Source: Rhodocyclales bacterium GT-UBC (lineage in GTDB: Bacteria > Pseudomonadota > Gammaproteobacteria > Burkholderiales > Rhodocyclaceae). From it: a stretch of 64,000 nucleotides of DNA. The position numbers and the translations under genes were made by a program. The stretch lies in assembly GCA_003583745.1 (NCBI GenBank), contig QXPY01000018.1, positions 17,983-81,982 of the forward strand, read 5' to 3'. Below the pieces are notes generated by a model that worked only from the letters and a program-made list of their open reading frames with translations, did not search any database and was not told the DNA's origin. Positions 7,564-16,850 of the stretch are shown one piece after another; within the stretch, counting starts at the first letter, position 1, and each line of letters begins with the position of its first letter.

Positions 7564-9258
7564 TTACATCCTGTCAGTCAGGTCAACGACACGTCCCAAC
7601 TCTTCGAGAGAGGTTGTGCCGTTCAGAACACGTTGCAAGCCATCATCTGCGAGTGAACTGAATCCTTGATGCTGCGCCTTGATCCTGATTTCTTGCGGCG
7701 TGGCGCGGCGCGCGATCATTTCGTCAATCTCGCTATCTATGCGGAGGAGTTCCATGATGGCAATGCGTCCACGATAGCCTTGGAAGTCGCAAAGTTCGCA
7801 GCCGGTGGGGCGGAACAACACCGGTTGGCTGTCGTGGGGTGGCATGCCGAGCAGGCGGATTTCATGTGCTTCGGCCAAGTAAGGCGACTTGCAGTGTTCG
7901 CATAGGCGTCGGATCAGGCGTTGGGCTACGATTCCAATGATATTTCCGGCCATGATGTCCGGCAGCACACCTATGTCAAGCAGGCGTGGGAGTGCACCAA
8001 TCGCTGAGTTGGTGTGCAGCGTCGTGTAAACCTGATGTCCCGTCATGGCTGCTCGGAAAGCCATTTCGGCCGTTTCGGGATCACGTACTTCGCCGACTAG
8101 GATTACGTCGGGATCTTGCCGCATCATTGAACGAATTCCGTTGGCAAAATCGAGTTTTGCGTTTTCTGCTACCGATGTTTGGCGCACTAAGGCCATAGGG
8201 TATTCGACTGGGTCTTCGAGGGTCATGATGTGGATGCCCTCATTGTTAATATGATTCAGTACTGAATACAGGGTTGTTGTCTTGCCGCTACCCGTCGGTC
8301 CGGTCACCAGGATGATTCCTTCTGGGCGAGCAATCATTAGCTTGAGTTGTTGAAGGTGTTCTTCTGACAAACCGAGATATTCGAGTGGGACAATGCCTTT
8401 CTGGCGATCAAGAACGCGCAATACGATGTTTTCGCCATGGATAGTGGGCTGGCTGGCTACGCGAAAGTCGATAGCACGACCTGAAACCGTAAGTCCAATA
8501 CGCCCATCCTGAGGCGCCCGCATTTCGGCGATATTCATTCCGGCGAGCACTTTTATCCGCACCGTCATTGCAGGCCAATAGGACTTGTGCAAAGCCCGAA
8601 TCTGGCGAAGCATGCCGTCAATACGGTAGCGAATTCGCAGGAAATTGGCTTCCGGTTCGAAGTGGATGTCGGATGCTTCGCGTTTGACCGCGTCGGTTAG
8701 TATTGAATCGATAAGGCGAACTACTGGCTGGCTATATTCGTTGTCAGCAGCAGAAAGGCTTTTCCAGTCAATCTCGCCTGTTTCGATTTCATGCAGAATG
8801 CCGTCGATGGATAATTCATGACCGTAGTATTGATCAATGGCACGGTCGATCTCAGATTCCCCGGCGAGCAAGGTTTCGATTTCCGTTCCGTCTTCAAGTT
8901 GCGCGCGGACCCGGTCCAGACCGACGATATCGTTGATGTCTGAAATGGCCAATGTGAGGCGCTGGCTGGGTCTGTCGTAATCGAGCGGAAGGAGATGGTA
9001 GCGTTTGGCCAGTTCACGTGGAACCAGTTTCACTGCTTGTGGATCGACGACAGCATGTGTCAGGTCAATGCTCTGCTTACCCAAACTTTCAGATAATGCT
9101 TGGCGGAGGGTTGCTTCCGTGACAAAACCAAGCGATACCAATAGCTTGCCTATCGGCTGATTCGACTTCATCTGTTCAAGCAAGGCGATCCGCAATTGGT
9201 CTTCCGAGAGGATGCCTTCAGCGATCAGAATTTGACCAAGGGGCCGGTGCTGCATCAT
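7564..9258 (-). CDS. mshE: MshE-type extension ATPase with c-di-GMP-binding N-domain
   Basis: A GspE/PilB-family ATPase. Two tandem MshEN motifs occur at the N-terminus (RPLGQILIAEGILSEDQL and QPIGKLLVSLGFVTEATL); this paired pattern is the established c-di-GMP-binding module of MshE. The ATPase core has Walker A GPTGSGKTTT (about residue 325), an Asp box (TLEDPVEY), Walker B (ILVGEVRD) and a His box (TGHQVYTTLHTN). Two CxxC pairs near residues 450-490 form the zinc site. It should power assembly of the MSHA-like fibre in response to c-di-GMP. The frame could start at a TTG 15 bp upstream; I prefer the tandem ATG here, although neither start has a strong ribosome binding site. Confidence 0.92.
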   Translation of the reverse strand: MMQHRPLGQILIAEGILSEDQLRIALLEQMKSNQPIGKLLVSLGFVTEATLRQALSESLGKQSIDLTHAVVDPQAVKLVPRELAKRYHLLPLDYDRPSQRLTLAISDINDIVGLDRVRAQLEDGTEIETLLAGESEIDRAIDQYYGHELSIDGILHEIETGEIDWKSLSAADNEYSQPVVRLIDSILTDAVKREASDIHFEPEANFLRIRYRIDGMLRQIRALHKSYWPAMTVRIKVLAGMNIAEMRAPQDGRIGLTVSGRAIDFRVASQPTIHGENIVLRVLDRQKGIVPLEYLGLSEEHLQQLKLMIARPEGIILVTGPTGSGKTTTLYSVLNHINNEGIHIMTLEDPVEYPMALVRQTSVAENAKLDFANGIRSMMRQDPDVILVGEVRDPETAEMAFRAAMTGHQVYTTLHTNSAIGALPRLLDIGVLPDIMAGNIIGIVAQRLIRRLCEHCKSPYLAEAHEIRLLGMPPHDSQPVLFRPTGCELCDFQGYRGRIAIMELLRIDSEIDEMIARRATPQEIRIKAQHQGFSSLADDGLQRVLNGTTSLEELGRVVDLTDRM

Positions 9259-9274
9259 GGCTGTGCTTATCAAG

Positions 9275-10498
9275 TCAGGGTTGAAGTTGGTTCAAACGCT
9301 TGCGAACCTCAATCGGATCGAATGCCGATGGGCGTTTTTGAGCAGCTTCTAGCGCAAGTTTGTAGTGGTTTGCGGCTAGGCGTTCTTGTCGTATCTGGTC
9401 GAGGCTGACGGCAAGGTTGAATAAGTAGTCAGGATTGTCTGCTTCACCTGCGACGGCGTTGAAATAGTGTTGCTGTGCCTCGCCCCATCTTCCTTGTCGC
9501 GCATAGAGGTTGCCCAGCGCGAAATTGAGTGGTGCTGACTCCGGTTGGTTGGCAAGCAAGGTCTTGATACGGCTTTCCGCAGTCTGTGGGTCGATCTTGG
9601 ACGCGCTTCCGTTCAGAAGCGCGGCTTGAGCAATCGGGTCAGCAGGATTGGAGGTGATGGCGCGTTGGAAGAATTGCTCAGCTTCCGTCTGGCGTCCTTG
9701 GTGCTGAGCGATGCTGCCAAGTGCAATCAGACTGTTAATGTTATTGGGGTCGCGCAGCAGGGATTGTTCGTAATCTCGCTTCGCCAAGTCGAGCTCCATT
9801 CGCTCAATGTGAGCGTATCCTCGAAGTTGAAGCGGGTCGACTTCGGGCTTGCTACGGGTCAGACGGATAGGGGGATCGTTTGCCGGTGCCTGTAGCAAGG
9901 CGCTGGTGGTTCTGGTTGGATAGGCGGGTGTAGAAATCTCTGCATCTTGCAGATCATGCGGTTGCGTGGTTGTTGCCGTAGAAGTGGGGAGTGATTCGGC
10001 TGGTATCGGTGCCGAAGATGCCCCTGTCAGTGGGCTTGGGGTGGAAACTGCTGGCGACGTGGCCAAAGACTGGCCGCTCAAGTTAGTGACTTGATACGCG
10101 AAGTACCCTGCGATACCAGTGGCGACAACGGCCAGTCCAAGCAAAATCATTTTGAATACAAGCTTGTCCGGTTCGTCGTTGCTTTTTACCGCAAAGGCAT
10201 TTCGAATGGCTGCCTGATCGGTGGTCGCTTTGTGCTGCTCCGTATTCTGTAACGGACCAGTGGAGGACGGTTTGAAAGCTGTCGTGGCCGAGGCAGTATG
10301 GGTTAGTTCTGCGTCAACTGCATCAATGTGTTCAGCCAAGTCTGGTAGAGGATTGGCATTCAACTTAGACGGGCCACGGTTTAGCGGTTCAAGCGTTAGA
10401 TCGTCTTGTGGGGTTGGTGCCTCTTTCCCACCAACATTTCGCGTTGCTTCCAGTTTGTTCGATTCGGCCCGTCTCAGGGCATCCATCAGCAGGCTCAT
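9275..10498 (-). CDS. mshN: MshN-like TPR protein with one membrane anchor
   Basis: A 407-residue protein starting MSLLMDALRRAE, an N-terminal signature like that of GspB/MshN proteins. It has a cytoplasmic segment of about 130 residues, one membrane helix (about 138-158), a Pro/Thr/Ser-rich linker, and tetratricopeptide repeats from about residue 225 (GYAHIERMELDLAKRDYEQ and following units) to the end. MshN and its relatives link the inner-membrane apparatus to the secretin. The gene lies 9 bp after the secretin gene and immediately before the ATPase gene, matching the L-N-E order of MSHA clusters. Confidence 0.8.
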   Translation of the reverse strand: MSLLMDALRRAESNKLEATRNVGGKEAPTPQDDLTLEPLNRGPSKLNANPLPDLAEHIDAVDAELTHTASATTAFKPSSTGPLQNTEQHKATTDQAAIRNAFAVKSNDEPDKLVFKMILLGLAVVATGIAGYFAYQVTNLSGQSLATSPAVSTPSPLTGASSAPIPAESLPTSTATTTQPHDLQDAEISTPAYPTRTTSALLQAPANDPPIRLTRSKPEVDPLQLRGYAHIERMELDLAKRDYEQSLLRDPNNINSLIALGSIAQHQGRQTEAEQFFQRAITSNPADPIAQAALLNGSASKIDPQTAESRIKTLLANQPESAPLNFALGNLYARQGRWGEAQQHYFNAVAGEADNPDYLFNLAVSLDQIRQERLAANHYKLALEAAQKRPSAFDPIEVRKRLNQLQP

Positions 10499-10507
10499 TT
10501 CCGTCTC

Positions 10508-12301
10508 TCACCGACTTGGGGAAATGTTGAATGGTTGCGCTTCGTTGGGCTGCGCGAAGAAGCTGTCGCCAGGCAGCAAGCCGCGCATGGCTGAATAGTC
10601 TCCATCGAGGCTGGGGTCTTTGATAACGACCGGGCGAAGGAAAATGACCAACTCCGTTTTCTGGGAGGTGTTTGAGCGATTGTTAAAAATTTCTCCTGCA
10701 AGCGGGATTTGCCCTGCCAAGGGGACGCGCTGGTTTTCGTAGTCAATCTTGTCCTCCATTAGTCCGCCAAGGATCGCAATGTTGCCACTGGAGACCCGCA
10801 TGATTGATTCGATTTCCCGTGTGCGAATTACGGGAACGAAATTGTTGATACTCAGTTTTTTTAGATCCGGATTGGGGTCTGCTACTTCTCTCGCAACACT
10901 GGTAATAGTTGGCCTGACATTGAGGATAACCATGTCGTTATCACTTACTTGTGGCGTAACGCTGACGACCAGCCCAACGGAGACGGATTGAGGCGTTGTT
11001 GTATAGGTGGTGGTGGTACCAACATTGGCTGTCGTGGTGGTGTCAGCTTTAACGTTGAAGTAGACGTAATTTTCGACCACCTTTAGTAGCGCTGTTTGAT
11101 TGTTAAGGACTGAAAGGCGAGGGCTTGACAGGACCTTTACGTTGCCGAAGGTGTCGAGAAGCGTGATTAGGGCATCAGGGTTGCCTGCCTTGGTGTAGCT
11201 AAGATTGAAGGCGTCTTTTGTCAAGGCATTCCCGATAAAACTGAGCGTGCCACCGTTCGTCAGTTGGGTCCAGTTGATCCCCTGTTGGTGCATGTCTTTC
11301 AAGGTAACTTCAACGATGGTTGCTTCGATGAGCACTTGCCGACGTGCGGCGTTACTGACGCGATCGAGAAACTCCTGGATTTTTTCGTGTTGACGCTGGG
11401 TGGCCCGAACAGTGACGACCCCGCTTTCGGGGTTAACGATGACCGAAGCCGCTTCTCGGAATGTATTGCGACGGATGACGGAATTGCCCAGCGCCTGGCT
11501 TGAAGAGGTTGGGGCTGGATTATTTTGCAGTGCGCTGGCGACCGATTGAGCTGCCCGCTGGCCTGTTCCTTGGGGCAGTGCTGCTGCTCCAGCGGCATTC
11601 ATGCTGGTGGCTTGTTCTACGATTGTTTCAGTGGAACCTTCGGGCAGAATTTTGTCGGTTTCGCGGAGGATATCTTTGATGTTTTTTTCAAGCGATTCCC
11701 AGAACTGATTTTTTGACGAGTTTTCGATTCGCGTATTAGAGACATTTCCAGCTGAGCCACTCGTCGATCCTGTGTTGCCTGAGCCGCTTCCGGTGTTGGT
11801 TGCAATCTGTGTATTGGTTGAAACAGAGGCCGTGACGTTACGGGCCATATTGACGTAGTCGATCTTGTAATGCTTCAGGAATGGGCTGTCGGGCATGACG
11901 CTGAGATTGGGGCCGTCAATTTCGAAGCGCATGTCGATCTGTTTGGATATTCTCGACAGTAATTGAGGCAGCGTCTGATCAATAGCATTCAGCGTAACGT
12001 TTCCGGTAATGCCCGAGTGGATATCGACATTGACTTTGGCGTCGCGAGACAATGCAAACAATAAGTCGCGTACGGGTACGTTATTGACGACCACGCTATA
12101 AGTTTCGGCTTTTAGGCTGGGCAGAGGTTTGGGGAGTGCCAATGTTTGCTGCACGGGGGACGGAATGTCGCTGCGAATGGTGGCGCGCGGAGAATTGTCC
12201 GAATTGAGGTGGCCTTTTAATGGGTCGCGGGGTGTTGGCGCTGAACACCCATTCAAGGCTAAGAAGAAAATGGCAACAGCCAGTACTCGACCGATTTCCA
12301 T
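10508..12301 (-). CDS. mshL: MshL-type outer-membrane secretin lipoprotein
   Basis: From the ATG at the right end the protein has 597 residues and begins with a lipoprotein signal ending in the lipobox LNGC. The frame continues 63 bp further upstream, but that start would bury the signal peptide; an AGGATGG-like ribosome site precedes the chosen ATG. A secretin N0/STN-like domain (about 60-135) is followed by a Ser/Gly/Thr-rich linker, a second N-domain, and the C-terminal secretin core (about 330-580) with VPLAGQIPLAGEIF and ELVIFLRPVVI signatures. It forms the outer-membrane channel of the MSHA-like system. The segment HYKIDYVNMARNV is typical of MshL. Confidence 0.9.
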   Translation of the reverse strand: MEIGRVLAVAIFFLALNGCSAPTPRDPLKGHLNSDNSPRATIRSDIPSPVQQTLALPKPLPSLKAETYSVVVNNVPVRDLLFALSRDAKVNVDIHSGITGNVTLNAIDQTLPQLLSRISKQIDMRFEIDGPNLSVMPDSPFLKHYKIDYVNMARNVTASVSTNTQIATNTGSGSGNTGSTSGSAGNVSNTRIENSSKNQFWESLEKNIKDILRETDKILPEGSTETIVEQATSMNAAGAAALPQGTGQRAAQSVASALQNNPAPTSSSQALGNSVIRRNTFREAASVIVNPESGVVTVRATQRQHEKIQEFLDRVSNAARRQVLIEATIVEVTLKDMHQQGINWTQLTNGGTLSFIGNALTKDAFNLSYTKAGNPDALITLLDTFGNVKVLSSPRLSVLNNQTALLKVVENYVYFNVKADTTTTANVGTTTTYTTTPQSVSVGLVVSVTPQVSDNDMVILNVRPTITSVAREVADPNPDLKKLSINNFVPVIRTREIESIMRVSSGNIAILGGLMEDKIDYENQRVPLAGQIPLAGEIFNNRSNTSQKTELVIFLRPVVIKDPSLDGDYSAMRGLLPGDSFFAQPNEAQPFNISPSR

Positions 12302-12402
12302 CGGATTCCATCCTGTATTTGCGATTACTTCACTATTATCAATGTGTTCTGAAGATCGTAGCATGCGTTATAGTGCTTTGTCATATTCCGGGTTGCCGGT
12401 AT

Positions 12403-13740
12403 TTAACGGAGTTTAGTAACCGGCCGTGGAAAAGGTTGTGCCGCTCGTATTGCCTCTGGCAAATTGTGCATTGCTTCAGCGGCTTCTTCTCTCGTCGGAA
12501 AATCCCCATAAATTATGCCAACCCGATCATGCCCAGAAAGGGTTGAGCGATATGCCCGCAGTTCAGCCGGGTCAATCAACTTGCCTATTCGCCCCAGGAA
12601 GCCTTCGATCTCGCCAGTGTTTTGAGCGTCGGTGGCGAATAATTGCAAGAAGTAATGGTGCCGTGGAACCTCTGCGATCCAGCTTTCGTATTGTGCAAGA
12701 TGCTGCCTGGTTAGCGGACCGTATTTGATATTGGTTGGCGGGGCACTGTGTTTTGGCAGGGAAGGCTGCAGCGCAACTGTTTGTGCTAAGGGCAGGGGCG
12801 GCGTAGGTGGTACGGGGGCTTCCTGTTTCTGGGATGGCAATAAAAACATGCTGCTCAACCCGGTCAGCAATGCGATTCCTGCCGTCCACGGGAGGAGTGT
12901 TCGTGATTGTTGCCGTGTTGGTTTTAGCGGGCGAAAGCGTGCATCCTTGGCGGCAAGGGAAATCTCTTTTTGATCGATTCGGTGGTCGCCCGAAGAATAG
13001 GCGGCGAGCAAGGCTTTGTCCGCCAGGATGTTGATTCTCCGAGACAAACCTTCCGAGAATCGGGTAATCATTTCAATCGCTCGTTTTGAGAACGGGAATG
13101 GCCCATGGTAACCAGCTTTGCGCAGGCGAAACTCGATGTAGTTTGCTACATCTCCCGGTTTGAGCGGGGTCAAATCAAAGTGTTGGGTAATTCGCTCGCG
13201 CAATTGGCGCATATCGGGAGCTGCTAGGCGTGCATCTAGCTCTGGTTGGCCGAAGAGGGCTATTTGCAAAAGTTTCGTTGCCTTCGATTCGAGGTTGGAT
13301 AGTAGGCGAATCTCTTCAAGCGACTCAGCAGGCATGGCATGTGCCTCGTCGATGAGTAGTACAACGCGTTTTCCTGCCGCGTAGCGGTCAATCAAGCTGT
13401 TGTGGATGGCGCGAATCAGCGAGTGTGTTGATTGAGCCTGGATAGGAATGCCCAGTTCGTCAGCGATTGCGCCAAGGATTTCTTGGCGTGAAAGGGAAGG
13501 GTTGGCTAAGTAGAGGGTTTCAACCTCCTTGGGCAGGCATTCGAGCAACATCCTGCAGAGCATGGTTTTGCCACTGCCAACTTCACCACTGACAGCGACA
13601 ATACCCTCGTCCTGCGTAATGGCGTAGATCAGTGCGTCAAGAGTCGGGCCCCGATTTGCCCCTGAGAAGAAAAAGTCGGTGTGCGGGGTAATCCGGAATG
13701 GCGGTTCACGTAACCCGAAATGCTCGAGGTAAAGACTCAT
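12403..13740 (-). CDS. mshM: MshM/ExeA-type AAA ATPase with C-terminal SPOR-like domain
   Basis: A 445-residue protein. The N-terminal AAA ATPase (about 1-270) has Walker A GEVGSGKT and Walker B VVLLIDEAHAM and opens with YLEHFGLREPPF, the typical MshM/ExeA start. One membrane helix follows (about 284-303), then a Pro-rich linker, then a SPOR-like domain (about 355-440: HYFLQLFATDA, RVGIIYGDFPTREEA). SPOR domains bind denuded peptidoglycan strands, so the protein may couple ATP hydrolysis to cell-wall remodelling for secretin assembly. The start overlaps the regulator gene's stop as ATGA. Confidence 0.85.
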   Translation of the reverse strand: MSLYLEHFGLREPPFRITPHTDFFFSGANRGPTLDALIYAITQDEGIVAVSGEVGSGKTMLCRMLLECLPKEVETLYLANPSLSRQEILGAIADELGIPIQAQSTHSLIRAIHNSLIDRYAAGKRVVLLIDEAHAMPAESLEEIRLLSNLESKATKLLQIALFGQPELDARLAAPDMRQLRERITQHFDLTPLKPGDVANYIEFRLRKAGYHGPFPFSKRAIEMITRFSEGLSRRINILADKALLAAYSSGDHRIDQKEISLAAKDARFRPLKPTRQQSRTLLPWTAGIALLTGLSSMFLLPSQKQEAPVPPTPPLPLAQTVALQPSLPKHSAPPTNIKYGPLTRQHLAQYESWIAEVPRHHYFLQLFATDAQNTGEIEGFLGRIGKLIDPAELRAYRSTLSGHDRVGIIYGDFPTREEAAEAMHNLPEAIRAAQPFPRPVTKLR

Positions 13741-15146
13741 TGCTGTTTCCAGCCTTGCATTCGGTTATAGAGCGTCGTGCGGTTGATGCCGAGTCGTCGT
13801 GCGGCTTGGCTCATATTGCCATCGGAGAGTTCCAGGGCTACTTCTATGTAGCTTCGCTCGAGCGATGCGAGGGTTGCATCGAGGTCGATAGCTGGTGCGG
13901 CATTCAGGTGAATGAGTGCCGCACTTCGGGTGTGTTCACGACTGTCGGTTTGAATGTTCGATATAGGCAATGTCTCGTCAAGGTCGAGTTCCTGTGCGAG
14001 TTGTTCTCGGCTAACTTTTTGGCCTGAATAGTGTGCGGTTAATCGAATGACGATGTTTCGGAGTTCGCGGACGTTGCCGGGAAAGGAGTAGTTCATCCAA
14101 ACAAGTTCTGCTTCCGGGCTCAGAGTGAAGATCGGCGCGCGCGTTTGGGTGGCGAAAACGGAACGGAAGTGATTGAGGAGCAATAACCTATCCCGGCCTC
14201 TGTCGCGTAATGGAGGGACGTTTACTGTAAACACTGAGAGCCGATGGTAGAGGTCTGAGCGAAAGCGACCAGCGCGGATTTCCTGGCGGAGATCTCGATT
14301 CGTGGCCGCAATGATGCGTGCTGTCGCAATCCGAGTTTGCGTTTCGCCGACGCGTTGGTATTCACCGTTTTCGAGTACCCGTAACAGCTTCGGTTGCAAC
14401 TCCAAGGGGAGCTCGCCAATTTCATCCAGAAATAAGGTGCCGTTGCTGGCCTCTTCGAAATAGCCGGCTTTGGCATTAGTGGCGCCGGTGAAGGCGCCAC
14501 GTGCATAACCAAAAAGGGTCGGCTCGATCAGTGTTGGCGAAAGAGCCGCGCAGTTGAGCGCAAGAAAGGGGGTGTTTCGGCGTTCAGTCAAAAAATGCAG
14601 GTGGCGGTTGGCTACGATATCCTTGCCGCATCCCGACTCGCCTTCAATCAAAACGGGGAAACCCAGTTCAGAATATTGCCTGAGTTGTATGCGCAGGCGT
14701 TGCATTGGGAGGCTCTCCCCAAGCAGATCGGGATCGAGTTCGTTGGCGTCGTTGGCAGGGAAATCCAGAGCTTGTTTTAACAGTGAGTTGAGGCGAGTGG
14801 GGTCGCAGGGCTTGCCTACGAAGTCAACAGCGCCGAGGGTTCGTGCATGGCGCGCATTTGACTCATCGTTCTGTCCAGATAGAACGATGATTTTCATGTT
14901 GGGTGCGATGGCTAGAAGTTCGGAAATCAGGGCGTAGCCTTCTTCCGGTCGATGCGGCGTAGGGGGGAGTCCCAGATCGATCAGGGCTGCCTGCGGAGCG
15001 AACCGCAGTTGTCTGATCAGGCTGAGGCAGTGCGGCCGGGAATGGCTGCTAATGACATCGAACTCGTCGGCGAAAGCGAAGCTGAGCGACTCGCTGATCA
15101 GCGAGTCATCATCGACTATCAGCAAAAGTGGCTTGGCAGCAGGCAA
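13737..15146 (-). CDS. sigma-54-dependent NtrC-family response regulator (PrsR-like)
   Basis: A 469-residue regulator: receiver domain (about 5-122) with acidic pocket VDDD, phosphoacceptor Asp57 in LIDLGLPP and Lys in FVGKP; AAA+ sigma-54 activation domain (about 140-375) with Walker A GESGCGKD, the GAFTGA loop and Walker B GTLFLDEIGEL; and a Fis-type helix-turn-helix (SQAARRLGINRTTLYNRM) at the end. It should activate RpoN promoters once phosphorylated. It heads the MSHA-like operon and resembles PrsR regulators found with PEP-CTERM systems. The window also holds a sigma-54 promoter before a PEP-CTERM gene and another before pilA, both possible targets. Whether it is PrsR in the strict sense needs a family-model search. 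Confidence 0.85.
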   Translation of the reverse strand: MPAAKPLLLIVDDDSLISESLSFAFADEFDVISSHSRPHCLSLIRQLRFAPQAALIDLGLPPTPHRPEEGYALISELLAIAPNMKIIVLSGQNDESNARHARTLGAVDFVGKPCDPTRLNSLLKQALDFPANDANELDPDLLGESLPMQRLRIQLRQYSELGFPVLIEGESGCGKDIVANRHLHFLTERRNTPFLALNCAALSPTLIEPTLFGYARGAFTGATNAKAGYFEEASNGTLFLDEIGELPLELQPKLLRVLENGEYQRVGETQTRIATARIIAATNRDLRQEIRAGRFRSDLYHRLSVFTVNVPPLRDRGRDRLLLLNHFRSVFATQTRAPIFTLSPEAELVWMNYSFPGNVRELRNIVIRLTAHYSGQKVSREQLAQELDLDETLPISNIQTDSREHTRSAALIHLNAAPAIDLDATLASLERSYIEVALELSDGNMSQAARRLGINRTTLYNRMQGWKQQ

Positions 15147-15250
15147 GTGGCCGAACTCCGTGAGAAATTTAGTGTGATTATAGCCGCGCCCCCTAAATGA
15201 GAAGGCGAGGGCTTCTGTTAAAATCCCCCCAATTTTTCAAGGGAGGCGCT
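15147..15250. promoter_or_regulatory. divergent promoter region between the regulator/msh operon and mla operon
   Basis: This 104-bp gap separates the two diverging operons. On the minus strand a perfect TATAAT (15182 to 15177) would place a start about 25 bp before the regulator gene; its -35 is weak. On the plus strand a TAAAAT (15219-15224) is a candidate -10 for the mla operon, also without a clear -35. A GGGAGG ribosome site at 15241-15246 precedes the TTG start of mlaF. Confidence 0.4.
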
Positions 15251-16063
15251 TTGTCAGACGACATCCTGGTCGATATCGAAAACCTTCAGTTTAACTATGA
15301 TGGCAGGCCTGTTCTGCAGGGAATCAATATGAGAATTCCTCGTGGCAAGGTTGTAGCGATCATGGGAGGGTCAGGGTGCGGCAAGACGACCTTGTTGCGT
15401 TGCATCGGCGGGCAACTGCGTCCTACTGGCGGGCGTGTTCGTTTAGGTAAGCATTTTGTTTGCGAAATGTCGCATGAGGAGCTGTATCAGTTGCGCCGAA
15501 AAATGGGCATGTTGTTTCAGTTCGGAGCGCTGTTCACGGACATGACTGTTTTCGATAACGTCGCTTTTCCTCTGCGTGAGCATACGGATATGTCCGAGGA
15601 GATGATTCGAGACCTCGTCTTGATGAAGCTCGAGGCAGTCGGCTTGCGTGGCGCCCATGCATTGATGCCGGGCGCCTTGTCTGGGGGCATGGCGCGCCGC
15701 GTTGCGCTGGCGCGTGCAGTGGCGCTCGATCCTATGTTAGTGATGTACGACGAACCCTTTACCGGACTCGACCCGATTGCGTTGGGTGTCATCGGGCAAT
15801 TGATCCGAAGGCTGAACGACGCTTTGGGGGCAACCTCGATCATGGTTACCCATGATATTCAGGAGTCATTGCAAATCGTCGATTACATCTACTTCGTGTC
15901 GCAGGGGCGGATTGTTGCGCAAGGTACGCCCGACGAAATTCGCGCTTCGCAAGACCCGTTTGTTTATCAGTTTGTTCATGCCATGCCGGATGGACCGGTG
16001 CACTTTGACTATCCAGCACCTCCGATCAGGGATGCATTTCTTGCCAAGGATATGCATGTCTAA
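15251..16063 (+). CDS. mlaF: phospholipid ABC transporter ATP-binding protein MlaF
   Basis: A 270-residue ABC ATPase, matching the usual MlaF length of about 270. Walker A is GGSGCGKTT (about residue 41), the Q-loop is LFQFGALFTDMTVF, the signature is LSGGMARRVALARA, Walker B is LVMYDEPFTGLD, and the H-loop is MVTHD. The chosen start is TTG at 15251 because a GGGAGG site sits just upstream and the remainder aligns with MlaF from its first residue; the longer frame starting at 15197 adds an unconserved leader. MlaF powers retrograde phospholipid transport between inner and outer membrane, keeping outer-membrane lipid asymmetry. First gene of mlaFEDACB. Confidence 0.95.
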   Translation: MSDDILVDIENLQFNYDGRPVLQGINMRIPRGKVVAIMGGSGCGKTTLLRCIGGQLRPTGGRVRLGKHFVCEMSHEELYQLRRKMGMLFQFGALFTDMTVFDNVAFPLREHTDMSEEMIRDLVLMKLEAVGLRGAHALMPGALSGGMARRVALARAVALDPMLVMYDEPFTGLDPIALGVIGQLIRRLNDALGATSIMVTHDIQESLQIVDYIYFVSQGRIVAQGTPDEIRASQDPFVYQFVHAMPDGPVHFDYPAPPIRDAFLAKDMHV

Positions 16064-16850
16064 TCCATTGCGTCTTTTGGAACGGTTGGGACATGCTGTT
16101 GTGGAGCGGGTTTGGCGGCTTGGTTTTGCAACCCGTTTTTTTGTTGCTGTCCTGAGGTATTCAGCTACCTCTTTCCGTCGCTGGCCTCTAATGCTGCGTG
16201 AAATCTATTTCAGCGGCGTGTTATCTTTATTGATCATCCTTGTCTCAGGGTTGTTTGTCGGGATGGTTCTGGGTTTGCAAGGCTTCGAAACTTTACAGCG
16301 TTTTGGTTCTACTGAAGCGTTGGGGATCATGGTTGCACTTTCGTTGACGCGGGAACTTGGGCCCGTTGTGGCCGGTCTGCTCTTCGCTTCCCGTGCGGGT
16401 ACTTCGGTCGCTGCCGAAATTGGATTGATGAAGGCGACAGAGCAGTTGAAGGCTATGGACATGATGGCCGTGAATCCTATTGCGCGTGTGGTTGCTCCAC
16501 GATTTTGGGGTGGGGTCATTGCGATGCCATTGTTAGCGGCGATGTTCTCGGCGATGGGTGTATTGGGCGGTTGGTTGATCGGTGTGGTTTTTATCGGTGT
16601 CGATGACGGTGCTTTCTGGTCTCAGATGCAGGCTGGAGTTGATTGGCGGTATGACGTCTGGAATGGCGTTGTTAAGAGTTTTGTGTTTGGCATCGCGGTT
16701 TCGCTGATTGCCGTTTTCGAAGGATACGATTCGGTTCCCACCGCAGAAGGTGTGTCGCGGGCGATCACTCGTACTGTTGTCACGTCGGCGCTGACTATCC
16801 TGGCGCTTGATTTTGTGCTGACTTCCTTCATGTTTCGGGGAACTTCATGA
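16056..16850 (+). CDS. mlaE: phospholipid ABC transporter permease MlaE
   Basis: A 264-residue MlaE/PqiA-type permease with about five or six hydrophobic segments and the family signatures SLTRELGPVVAGLLFASRAGTSVAAEIG and AMDMMAVNPIARVVAPRFW shown here only as landmarks near residues 105-150. The ATG lies inside the last codons of mlaF (8-bp overlap); the longer open frame back to 15852 is only the shadow of mlaF. It forms the membrane part of the MlaFEDB complex. Confidence 0.94.
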   Translation: MSNPLRLLERLGHAVVERVWRLGFATRFFVAVLRYSATSFRRWPLMLREIYFSGVLSLLIILVSGLFVGMVLGLQGFETLQRFGSTEALGIMVALSLTRELGPVVAGLLFASRAGTSVAAEIGLMKATEQLKAMDMMAVNPIARVVAPRFWGGVIAMPLLAAMFSAMGVLGGWLIGVVFIGVDDGAFWSQMQAGVDWRYDVWNGVVKSFVFGIAVSLIAVFEGYDSVPTAEGVSRAITRTVVTSALTILALDFVLTSFMFRGTS

